From Sandaracinus sp. (GTDB taxonomy: Bacteria; Myxococcota_A; Polyangia; Polyangiales; Houyiibacteriaceae), in NCBI GenBank assembly GCA_020633125.1, contig JACKEH010000088.1, forward strand, positions 1 to 6,830: DNA of 6,830 bases, given 5' to 3'. Shown here piece after piece: positions 1 to 6,807 of the stretch. The notes under the pieces were generated by a model that made no database searches, was not told the DNA's origin, and saw only the letters and a list, made by a program, of their open reading frames with translations. Every line of letters starts with the position of its first letter. Position 1 is the first letter of the stretch. Made by a program: the position numbers and the translations under genes.

Positions 1-390
1 GGCGGCGCCGGAATCCCCGCGTTTTACACGCCGACGGGCGTGGGCACGCAGGTGGCCGAGGGCAAGGAGACCCGCGACTTCGGAGGTCGCACCTACGTGA
101 TGGAGACCTCGCTCACCGCGGATTTCGCCATCGTCAAAGCCTGGAAGGGCGACCGACACGGCAACCTGGTCTACCGAAAGACGGCGCGAAACTTCAACCC
201 GATGATGGCGATGGCCGGCCGCGTCACCATCGCGGAAGTCGAAGAGCTCGTCGAGCCCGGCGAGCTCGATGCCGACCAAATCCACACCCCCGGAATCTAC
301 GTGCAACGCATCTTGCTCGGCTCGGGCTACGAGAAGCCCATCGAGCAACGCACCGTGCGTCCCGCGACGGCTACGAAGGGAGGCGCGTGA
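1..390 (+). CDS. scoA: 3-oxoacid CoA-transferase subunit A, C-terminal part (5' end outside window)
   Basis: This is the last 129 codons of the alpha subunit of a class I CoA-transferase; the frame is open from base 1 and the true start lies upstream. With the beta subunit it moves CoA between succinyl-CoA and a 3-oxo acid such as acetoacetate, in the cytoplasm. The visible part begins GGAGIPAFYTPTGVGTQ, the glycine-rich loop typical of the family, and continues with YVMETSLTADFAIVKAWKGD, GNLVYRKTARNFNPMMA and, near the end, HTPGIYVQRIL. These are the conserved blocks of ScoA/AtoD-type subunits. It ends with TGA at 388-390, whose last base is the first base of the next gene's ATG, so the two subunits are translated as a pair. 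Succinyl-CoA:acetoacetate specificity is inferred from overall resemblance; an acetate CoA-transferase role cannot be excluded. Confidence 0.93.
   Translation, partial: GGAGIPAFYTPTGVGTQVAEGKETRDFGGRTYVMETSLTADFAIVKAWKGDRHGNLVYRKTARNFNPMMAMAGRVTIAEVEELVEPGELDADQIHTPGIYVQRILLGSGYEKPIEQRTVRPATATKGGA
378..383 (+). promoter_or_regulatory. Ribosome binding site of scoB
   Basis: GGGAGG lies inside the last codons of scoA, 6 bases before ATG at 390 but only 3 bases before the in-frame GTG at 387. The spacing decides for ATG 390 as the start of scoB. Confidence 0.7.
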
Positions 391-1043
391 TGGCGCTCGA
401 CCGCGAACAGTTGGCCGCGCGCATCGCGCGTGAGCTCCGCGACGGCTTCTACGTGAACCTCGGCATCGGCATGCCGACGCTCGTGGCCAACCACGTGCCC
501 GAAGGGGTCGAGGTCGTGCTGCACAGCGAGAACGGTCTGCTCGGCATCGGACCCTTCCCCTTCGAGGGCGAAGAGGACGCCGACCTGATCAACGCCGGCA
601 AGCAGACCGTGACCACCCTCCCCGGCTCGGCCTTCTTCGACAGCGCCGAGTCCTTCGCGATGATTCGCGGCGGCCACATCGACCTCTGCGTGCTCGGCGC
701 GATGCAGGTGAGCGAGCGCGGCGACCTCGCGAACTGGACCATCCCCGGCAAGATGATCAAGGGCATGGGCGGCGCGATGGATCTCGTCGCGGGCGCCAAG
801 CGTGTGCTCGTGATGATGGAGCACACCGCCAAGGACGGCTCCGCCAAGCTGCTCCGCGAGTGCACGCTGCCGCTCACCGGCGTTCGCGTCGTGCACCAAA
901 TCTTCACGGATTTGGCCGCGTTCGACGTGGAGTCCGAGGGGCTCGTGCTGCGCGAGCTCGCCGAGGGCGTGAGCATCGACGACGTGCGCGCCGCGACCGA
1001 AGCGCAGTTCCGCGTCGCCGACGACCTGCGTGTGCTCGCCTGA
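390..1043 (+). CDS. scoB: 3-oxoacid CoA-transferase subunit B
   Basis: This is a complete beta subunit of 217 residues, the usual length for the family. It carries the catalytic glutamate: the motif HSENGLLGIGP puts it at Glu47, which forms the glutamyl-CoA thioester intermediate in this enzyme class. Other family blocks are NLGIGMPTLVANHVP (23-37), GGHIDLCVLGAMQV (94-107), GDLANWTIPGKMIKGMGGAMD (111-131) and VVMEHTAKDG-like sequence (VMMEHTAKDG, 141-150). It pairs with the upstream alpha subunit, with stop and start overlapping as TGATG, so equal production through translational coupling is expected. A GTG three bases earlier would add one Met and fits the ribosome binding site less well. 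Nothing is missing or odd. The role is succinyl-CoA-dependent activation of acetoacetate or a related 3-oxo acid; the exact substrate cannot be read from sequence. Confidence 0.95.
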   Translation: MALDREQLAARIARELRDGFYVNLGIGMPTLVANHVPEGVEVVLHSENGLLGIGPFPFEGEEDADLINAGKQTVTTLPGSAFFDSAESFAMIRGGHIDLCVLGAMQVSERGDLANWTIPGKMIKGMGGAMDLVAGAKRVLVMMEHTAKDGSAKLLRECTLPLTGVRVVHQIFTDLAAFDVESEGLVLRELAEGVSIDDVRAATEAQFRVADDLRVLA

Positions 1044-1083
1044 GCACATCGCATCCACGGGGCGAACCGCGCCCTCGCATCGA

Positions 1084-1107
1084 AGGGGCCACGGCGACGT
1101 GGCTCTT
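1084..1107. terminator. Hairpin between convergent scoB and the J-domain gene
   Basis: A 10-bp stem (1084-1093 with 1098-1107, two G-T pairs, the inner six pairs GCCACG/CGTGGC perfect) closes a GCGA loop, a GNRA-type tetraloop. It lies 40 bases after the scoB stop and about 20 bases after the stop of the convergent gene. On the plus strand only a weak T-rich stretch (CTTCGTCGTT) follows, so it may be a weak bidirectional terminator or an RNA-end stabiliser. Confidence 0.5.
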
Positions 1108-1126
1108 CGTCGTTCCGTCGCGTCGA

Positions 1127-1786
1127 TCAGCCCCGGCCGCTCAAGCCGTGCCATCGCGCGGTGAGCGCGGCGAGCCGATCAGCGTTCTTCGCGCGCTCTT
1201 CCTCGGACAGACCGTGGCCGCGATCGGGATGAAGCTGCCGCGCGAGGCGCCGAAACGTCGCGCGATCGAGCGCCGGCTCCCGCTCGCACGCGACCGGCTG
1301 GTGTGCCGCCCGCTCACGCCTTTGGGCAGAGTTCTCGTGGGATCGTTCGTTCGTGCGCGGCTTCGGCCACGCGCGAATCTCGGACGCCGCGACCGCACGG
1401 GCGTCGAAACAGAAGCGCGCCGAGGTCCCGCTCACCCGCCGGCCGAGCGCGTCGAGCGCCGCTGCGAGCTGGGCGCGCAACGCGTCTTCGACCGCGCCGG
1501 GCTCGACCCCGAACGCACGCGCGACCTCGCCGGCACGCCGCTCCGTGGCCGCGAGCTGACGAAGCGCGGCTTGGTGTCCCGCCGGGTCGAGCGCGCCGTG
1601 CGCTTTCAATCGCGCGAGCAGGGGGTCGAAGCGGCCCCGCACCTGCGCCGACACGGGGCGTCCCGCACGAAGCAGCACCCGATGACGGCCCGCGCGGTCG
1701 TCGATGCAGAGCTCGCCCTCGGCCCGCGCTCCGGCGAGCCGCGCCAGCAGATCCCCGAGGGTTTGGCCGCGAAAGTCGCCTCGCAC
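1127..1786 (-). CDS. DUF4388/PATAN-like and degenerate J-domain protein
   Basis: This soluble protein of 219 residues (240 if the GTG at 1849 is used) has two recognisable parts. Residues about 4-120 resemble the DUF4388/PATAN fold: GDFRGQTLGDLLARL, then GELCIDD and HRVLLRAGRPVSAQV, followed by a helical tail. Residues about 172-215 resemble a J domain: FRRLARQLHPDRG gives helix II and the HPD tripeptide (186-188) that in this family stimulates DnaK-type Hsp70 ATPase, and a third helix follows (AKNADRLAALTARWHGL). The normal helix I is not obvious. A basic, Arg-rich linker (about 135-170) joins them. There are no signal peptide or membrane segments. I chose GTG 1786 because the domain starts right there and the longer form leaves only 23 bp to the divergent lipoprotein gene; neither start has a clear ribosome binding site. 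The client protein and role are unknown. Domain calls are by eye. Confidence 0.7.
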   Translation of the reverse strand: MRGDFRGQTLGDLLARLAGARAEGELCIDDRAGRHRVLLRAGRPVSAQVRGRFDPLLARLKAHGALDPAGHQAALRQLAATERRAGEVARAFGVEPGAVEDALRAQLAAALDALGRRVSGTSARFCFDARAVAASEIRAWPKPRTNERSHENSAQRRERAAHQPVACEREPALDRATFRRLARQLHPDRGHGLSEEERAKNADRLAALTARWHGLSGRG

Positions 1787-1803
1787 CCTACGTGGGTCGC
1801 ACG

Positions 1804-1831
1804 CCCCTCCCGAGGGGGTCGACTTTTCGAC
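1804..1831. repeat. Two adjacent short inverted repeats in a divergent intergenic region
   Basis: CCCCTC/GAGGGG (1804-1809 and 1812-1817) is followed directly by GTCGA/TCGAC (1818-1822 and 1827-1831, loop CTTT). They sit between the J-domain gene and the lipoprotein gene if the former starts at 1786. They could be operator half-sites or chance in GC-rich DNA. Confidence 0.3.
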
Positions 1832-1836
1832 ACGCC

Positions 1837-1865
1837 TCGACGGGGCCACGGGCGTCGCGTACCGT
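1837..1865 (+). promoter_or_regulatory. Candidate sigma-70-type promoter of the lipoprotein gene (leaderless geometry)
   Basis: TCGACG (1837-1842; 4 of 6 match to TTGACA) and TACCGT (1860-1865) are separated by 17 bases. Exactly 7 bases then lead to the GTG at 1873. This would put the transcript start on or next to the start codon, which agrees with the absence of a ribosome binding site. TCGAC is common in such DNA, so the call is weak. Confidence 0.33.
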
Positions 1866-1872
1866 TCGCTTC

Positions 1873-2361
1873 GTGCTTCGCTTCGTGCCCTTCGTGCTCG
1901 CCGTCGGCGTCCTGAGCGCGTGCAGCGCCCCCAAGGGCGAGGTTGCCTGCGCCGACCTCTGCGACCAGCGCATCTTCACCTGTGGCTCCCCCGAGTCCGA
2001 ACAGAGCTGCATGTGGCTCTGCCTCGCGGGCGTGGAGCACCGAAACCACATCGGTCGCCGCTGCGGCAAACAACACCGCCGCGAGGTGGCTTGCCTCGCG
2101 AAGGTGAACGACTGCGAGTTCCTCCTCGAAGAGGACAGCTACCGACGCGGCGATCCATGCGCGGAGCGCGGCACCGCCCGCGCGAACGCGTGCGAGGAGC
2201 GCGGGGTGCCGGCCGACGAGCTGGTCCCGCTCGACTTCGACCTCACACCCCAGTCGTTCGACGCGTCCGATTTCGAGGCGTACGACGACGACGACCTCGA
2301 AGGCGACGAAGACACGACACCTGAGCTCGCGGAAGGCGAGACCCTCTCGCGCTCCATCTGA
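1873..2361 (+). CDS. Cys-rich lipoprotein with acidic tail, unknown function
   Basis: The 162-residue product starts MLRFVPFVLAVGVLSAC, a short lipoprotein signal: one Arg, a hydrophobic stretch and the lipobox LSAC with the lipidated Cys at 17. The mature part contains ten more Cys (26, 30, 37, 46, 50, 64, 74, 81, 96, 107), an even number compatible with five disulfides in the periplasm or at the outer membrane. Two CxxxC pairs (ADLC region 26-30; SCMWLC region 46-50) look like a repeated unit. Residues about 119-155 form a strongly acidic, low-complexity tail with a run of four Asp. Residue 18 is Ser, not Asp, so there is no classical inner-membrane retention signal by the E. coli rule. GTG 1873 is the only start that gives a proper signal peptide; the frame stays open upstream to about 1303 but that part is antisense to the J-domain gene. 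I do not recognise a named family; small Cys-rich lipoproteins of this sort are frequent in myxobacteria. Confidence 0.82.
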   Translation: MLRFVPFVLAVGVLSACSAPKGEVACADLCDQRIFTCGSPESEQSCMWLCLAGVEHRNHIGRRCGKQHRREVACLAKVNDCEFLLEEDSYRRGDPCAERGTARANACEERGVPADELVPLDFDLTPQSFDASDFEAYDDDDLEGDEDTTPELAEGETLSRSI

Positions 2362-2384
2362 GCGCGTCGGTTCGGTTCGATTCG

Positions 2385-2411
2385 AACGCCCCGTTCCCTC
2401 GGGGCGTTTTT
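2385..2411 (+). terminator. Intrinsic terminator of the lipoprotein gene
   Basis: A perfect 9-bp stem, AACGCCCCG (2385-2393) with CGGGGCGTT (2400-2408), closes a TTCCCT loop and runs into TTTTT (2407-2411) then CGTTT. It lies 23 bases after the lipoprotein stop and directly beyond the stop of the convergent kinase gene. In the kinase direction the hairpin is present but followed only by GTTCG, so termination there should be weaker. Confidence 0.88.
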
Positions 2412-2415
2412 CGTT

Positions 2416-3681
2416 TCAGCTCGCGAACGCCACGCGAAGCTCGGCCACGTGCGGGCGGGCGCTCGGTTCGCGACGCAAACACGCCGCGGAGAGCTCCGAC
2501 CATGCGGGCGGCGCCACCTCGCCCACCGCTTCGACCAGCTCGCGCACGAAGACCCCGAACGCGTGCACGTCCATCGAAGGCTCCGCTGGCGCGTTCGCAC
2601 GTTGTTCGGGCGGCATGTATTGCAGCGTGCCTTCGCCGTGCCGCGCGTTCTGTTTCTGGCCCCGCTCGAGCGCGAGACCGAAGTCCGTGAGCACCACCGT
2701 GTCGTCGGCGCGGAGCAAGAAGTTCGAGGGCTTCAGATCGCGATGCACGTAGCCCGCGTCGTGCACGAACGCGACCGCCTCGAGCGACGTGCGAATCCAA
2801 CCAGTCGCCCGGGCGAGCGTGACGCTGCTGCGCGCGAGCTCGCGACGAATGCTCCCGCCGTGACAGAGCTCCATCGCGATCGCGCCGAGCGAGGGATCGA
2901 GGTCCAAGATGCGAACGACGCCCGGATGCTCCAGTGACGCCGGCACCTTCGCCTCCACCACCAGACGCTCACGCTCGACCGGCCCGCGCCCGTGGTAGAC
3001 CTTGAGCGCGATGCGGCGATCGAGGTGCTGGTCGAAGGCCGCGAACACGGTGCCCGCGCCGCCGCGCCCGAGCTCACGCTCCACGCGGTAGCGACCGCGG
3101 GTCAACGCGCCTTCGGTGGCCAGCGTGACGCCGACCATGCCTTCGCGCGCGCCGCTCTGAAGCTCCCGCAGACGCTCGATGCGCTCGCGCGCGCGTGGGT
3201 AGTCGAGGTCGTGCGCGATCACCTTTTCGTAGAGCGCCAGCGCCCGCGGCACGTCGCCCGCGCGCTCGGCGATCTCGGCCGCGAGCATCGTCGCTCCCAC
3301 GGGCGCGTCGAGCCGTGCGACCCAAGGCGCCAACATCGCGTCGGCCCCCGCGTCGTCGCCGCGCGACGAGAGCAGCTCCGCTGCACGCAGCACCACGCTC
3401 GCCCTTCCCGGCGCGTCGGTCGGCAGCCGATCGAGGTAGGCCCTCAGCGCGTCGAGCGCACGCGCCGCGCGACCGTTCGCCGCCACCACGCTGACGAGCT
3501 CCAGCACCGCGGCCGCGTCCGCCAGCGGCTCCGCCTCCACCAACACCGCGAGTCGCCCCTCCGGGGTCTGGGGCGTCTCCGGCTCGGGTGCCGAAACGTC
3601 CTCTTCGACCGCCTCGGCCTCTTCCGCCACGCTCTCGGGCTCGTTTTCCCCGAAGAACCCCCGAATCCGCTTCCAGATCAC
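2416..3681 (-). CDS. Soluble Hanks-type Ser/Thr protein kinase with N-terminal helical repeats
   Basis: The 421-residue protein phosphorylates Ser/Thr residues of partner proteins in the cytoplasm. The kinase domain covers about 198-420 and has every key residue: glycine loop GRGGAG (205-210), ATP-binding Lys227 in IALKVY, helix-C Glu243, HRDLKPSN (313-320; catalytic Asp315, Asn320), DFG (333-335), the P+1 loop GTLQYMPPEQ with Thr352 and Glu359 (PPE in place of APE), Asp371 in DVHAFG, and Arg409. It should be active and is an RD kinase. Before it lie a start region MIWKRIRGFFG, an acidic linker (about 12-45) with two Thr-Pro sites (Thr36, Thr39), and a helical region with at least one TPR-like unit (about 133-167). 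There is no transmembrane segment and no C-terminal sensor domain, unlike PknB-type receptors. The GTG start overlaps the stop of the FHA gene (GTGA), so the two genes are translationally coupled. Its substrate is unknown; the FHA protein is the obvious partner. Confidence 0.93.
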   Translation of the reverse strand: MIWKRIRGFFGENEPESVAEEAEAVEEDVSAPEPETPQTPEGRLAVLVEAEPLADAAAVLELVSVVAANGRAARALDALRAYLDRLPTDAPGRASVVLRAAELLSSRGDDAGADAMLAPWVARLDAPVGATMLAAEIAERAGDVPRALALYEKVIAHDLDYPRARERIERLRELQSGAREGMVGVTLATEGALTRGRYRVERELGRGGAGTVFAAFDQHLDRRIALKVYHGRGPVERERLVVEAKVPASLEHPGVVRILDLDPSLGAIAMELCHGGSIRRELARSSVTLARATGWIRTSLEAVAFVHDAGYVHRDLKPSNFLLRADDTVVLTDFGLALERGQKQNARHGEGTLQYMPPEQRANAPAEPSMDVHAFGVFVRELVEAVGEVAPPAWSELSAACLRREPSARPHVAELRVAFAS

Positions 3682-4835
3682 GGGACCTCCAGCCGGCGCC
3701 CGTCGATCTCGAGCGAGTCGCCGTGCAGGAGCGCGATGGGCGCCACGACGGTTTGGCCCTCGAGCACGCAGCGCACGCCCTGGTCCGCCTGCACCGTCGG
3801 GTGGCCGCCCTCGAAGCGCACGGTGGCGGGAAGGTCCGGCACCCGAAGCGCGCCCGGCCCGACGAGCACCACGCGGTCGCGGTCCAAGCCCGAGAGGATC
3901 GTGAGCCGCAGTCCCCCCTCCTCGGGCTCGACCCGCACCGAGACGTCGTCGCCGAGGCCCACCTCGCTCGTGCCTTCGAGCAAGAGCGAGCCGGCGATGG
4001 GCAACCCACGAACCAGGGTGCCGTTGCGGCTCCCGAGATCTCGCACCTCGACGCCTTCCGGGCTCCAGCAGAGCTCCGTGTGCCGCCGCGAGACGCTGGT
4101 GCCGCGCACCGTCACGTCGGCGTCGCGGCCCAGCACCACGCTCTTGCCCGAGACGAACGCGAGCTCGCGCTCCTCCACCCGGAGCACCAGCCGTCCGGCC
4201 GGGAGGAAACGCGTCTCGAGCCGACGCAGAAGCTCGGCCAACGCACGGTCGTCGGGATCGAGCGCGAGCGCCTTGCGAAGCGCGTCGCGGGCCTCGACCC
4301 GCGCACCGACCGCGAGCGCCATCTCGTGCTCGGAGACCAAACGCCGCAGAGCCCGCTCGCGCCGGGCGCTCTCGGTGCTCTTGTCCAGCAGGACCTCGAG
4401 CCGCTCGACGTCGCCAGCCTTCTGCAGGCAGCGCGCGAGGTCCTCGGTGCGCTCGAGCAGCTCCCAGGCGGTCCCGGCCTCCGACCAGCGCTCGGCCTTC
4501 TCGAGGCGCTCGGCCGCGTCGGCGAGCCGCTCCCGCTCGTCGGCGTTTCGCACGCCCTTTCGCTGGGCCTCGTCGAGAATCGCGAGCCCGATCCGCCCCT
4601 CGACCTCGACCCGGCGCGGGTGGTCCTCGGGCAACCAGCGGAGCGCGTCCCGGTACGCCGAGAGGCGCTCGTCCAGCTCGGTCGCGCGCGCCGCGGCGAA
4701 GAGCAAGGCGTTGGCGGCCTCTTCGGGGGCGTCGGCCTCCACGTAGAGCGCCGCCGCTTCGCGGTACTCCCCCTTGCCCTCCGCGCGACGTGCGCGCCGG
4801 TAGGCCCCCGAGAACGTGCGACGCAGCCAGCTCAC
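3678..4835 (-). CDS. FHA-domain protein with helical-repeat N-terminus
   Basis: The product (385 residues from GTG 4835) is a cytoplasmic phosphothreonine-reading scaffold. Residues about 1-208 are alpha-helical and Ala/Glu/Arg-rich with TPR-like units (for example GEYREAAALYVEADAPEEAA and ARDALRKALALDPDDRALAE). Residues about 213-300 form the FHA domain with the binding residues in place: GR (236-237), SRRH (249-252) and the NG pair of GSRNGT (268-273). Residues about 308-385 look like a second FHA-type beta-sandwich that has lost those residues, ending LLHGDSLEIDGRRLEV. The frame is open to an ATG at 4901, but I chose 4835 because it gives MSWLRRTFSG, much like the start of the kinase (MIWKRIRGFFG), while the upstream 22 residues look like non-coding DNA. 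It is the first gene of an operon with the kinase and diverges from pilB. It most likely recruits or is regulated by that kinase; this is inference from pairing. Confidence 0.88.
   Translation of the reverse strand: MSWLRRTFSGAYRRARRAEGKGEYREAAALYVEADAPEEAANALLFAAARATELDERLSAYRDALRWLPEDHPRRVEVEGRIGLAILDEAQRKGVRNADERERLADAAERLEKAERWSEAGTAWELLERTEDLARCLQKAGDVERLEVLLDKSTESARRERALRRLVSEHEMALAVGARVEARDALRKALALDPDDRALAELLRRLETRFLPAGRLVLRVEERELAFVSGKSVVLGRDADVTVRGTSVSRRHTELCWSPEGVEVRDLGSRNGTLVRGLPIAGSLLLEGTSEVGLGDDVSVRVEPEEGGLRLTILSGLDRDRVVLVGPGALRVPDLPATVRFEGGHPTVQADQGVRCVLEGQTVVAPIALLHGDSLEIDGRRLEVP
3685..3690 (-). promoter_or_regulatory. Ribosome binding site of the kinase gene
   Basis: GGAGGT on the minus strand lies 3 bases before the GTG start at 3681, inside the last codons of the FHA gene. 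It supports this start and coupled translation; the spacing is short. Confidence 0.65.
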
Positions 4836-4842
4836 GGCGCCG

Positions 4843-4848
4843 AATCTA
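4843..4848 (-). promoter_or_regulatory. Candidate -10 element of the FHA-kinase operon
   Basis: TAGATT on the minus strand ends exactly 7 bases before the GTG at 4835, which would place the transcript start at the start codon (leaderless). No ribosome binding site precedes the GTG. The matching -35 region (about 4865-4871) is poor. Confidence 0.35.
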
Positions 4849-4909
4849 CCAGCACGAGGCCGAGGGACCACGCGCCTTTCGTGGCCGCTTCCGCCGTGCA
4901 TCGCCCCAC

Positions 4910-4941
4910 AGGGACTTCACGAAGATCCCTCGCGCTTCGTG
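4910..4941. repeat. Overlapping inverted repeats upstream of pilB (candidate operator)
   Basis: AGGGACTTC (4910-4918) faces GAAG-A-TCCCT (4921-4930) around a two-base centre, with one extra A. Overlapping it, CACGAAG (4918-4924) faces CTTCGTG (4935-4941) across ten bases. The two pairings share GAAG and exclude each other. They cover the place where a -35 element and a regulator site for the candidate pilB promoter would lie, in the region shared with the FHA-kinase operon. Confidence 0.5.
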
Positions 4942-4947
4942 TATGCT
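4942..4947 (+). promoter_or_regulatory. Candidate -10 element of pilB
   Basis: TATGCT is the best -10-like hexamer before pilB and would give a leader of about 40 bases. The -35 at normal spacing is poor (TTCACG at 4916-4921 is 20 bases away), as expected if an activator is needed. No sigma-54 site with GG-N10-GC was found. Confidence 0.33.
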
Positions 4948-4960
4948 CGCGTTCCGGTCC

Positions 4961-4987
4961 CGCAGGAAAAGTCCCTCGCAGGAAAAG
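4961..4987 (+). repeat. Two copies of CGCAGGAAAAG in the pilB leader
   Basis: Eleven identical bases occur at 4961-4971 and 4977-4987, a 16-base period. The second copy runs into the ribosome binding site AAGGAG (4985-4990). Both would be in the transcript if the -10 at 4942 is correct. Confidence 0.75.
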
Positions 4988-4990
4988 GAG
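4985..4990 (+). promoter_or_regulatory. Ribosome binding site of pilB
   Basis: AAGGAG lies 4 bases before ATG 4995 and fixes the start of pilB; the frame is open far upstream but that stretch is antisense to the FHA gene. It overlaps the second copy of the CGCAGGAAAAG repeat. Confidence 0.75.
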
Positions 4991-4994
4991 CACG

Positions 4995-6698
<1,704 letters not shown>

Positions 6699-6719
6699 TC
6701 ACGTCGATGGCATGCGACG

Positions 6720-6744
6720 AGGCCCGAGCATGGCTCGGGCCTTT
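6720..6744 (+). terminator. Intrinsic terminator of pilB
   Basis: A perfect 10-bp stem, AGGCCCGAGC (6720-6729) with GCTCGGGCCT (6733-6742), closes an ATG loop and is followed by TTT and then CGTGTGTT. It starts 21 bases after the pilB stop. The T-tract is short, but the stem is strong. Confidence 0.82.
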
Positions 6745-6807
6745 CGTGTGTTCGGGCTCGACGATTCGACGCGTCGACGGCGCCGCCGCTCGGTGATCTC
6801 GGCCACG

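Noticed and set aside
327..1154. Long open frame on the minus strand opposite scoB
   Set aside because: It mirrors the GC-rich codons of scoB, is full of His/Arg/Glu/Val with no domain, and scoB is certain.
1127..1398. Possible frameshift in the J-domain gene, since the linker is Arg-rich and J helix I is missing
   Set aside because: The alternative frames give no better J-domain match, and the HPD segment is in the same frame as the N-terminal domain.
1303..1872. Upstream extension of the lipoprotein frame
   Set aside because: The extension is Arg/Pro/Ala-rich and antisense to the J-domain gene; starting at GTG 1873 gives a complete lipoprotein signal peptide.
2370..2388. tRNA T-arm-like string GGTTCGATTCGAA
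   Set aside because: No acceptor, D or anticodon arm surrounds it; it is part of the sequence leading into the terminator.
4883..4899. Possible sigma-54 site before pilB (TGGC...GTGCA)
   Set aside because: GG and GC are separated by 13 bases and not 10, so it cannot be a standard sigma-54 promoter.
2992..4994. Long plus-strand open frames opposite the kinase and FHA genes, one continuous with pilB from about 3588
   Set aside because: They are Arg/Ser/Pro-rich mirror frames; pilB has a clear ribosome binding site and family-typical start at 4995, and an N-terminal extension of about 470 residues is unknown in the family.
6766..6777. 12-bp perfect palindrome TCGACGCGTCGA
   Set aside because: It is isolated, made of CG-rich steps common in this genome and has no gene start nearby to regulate.
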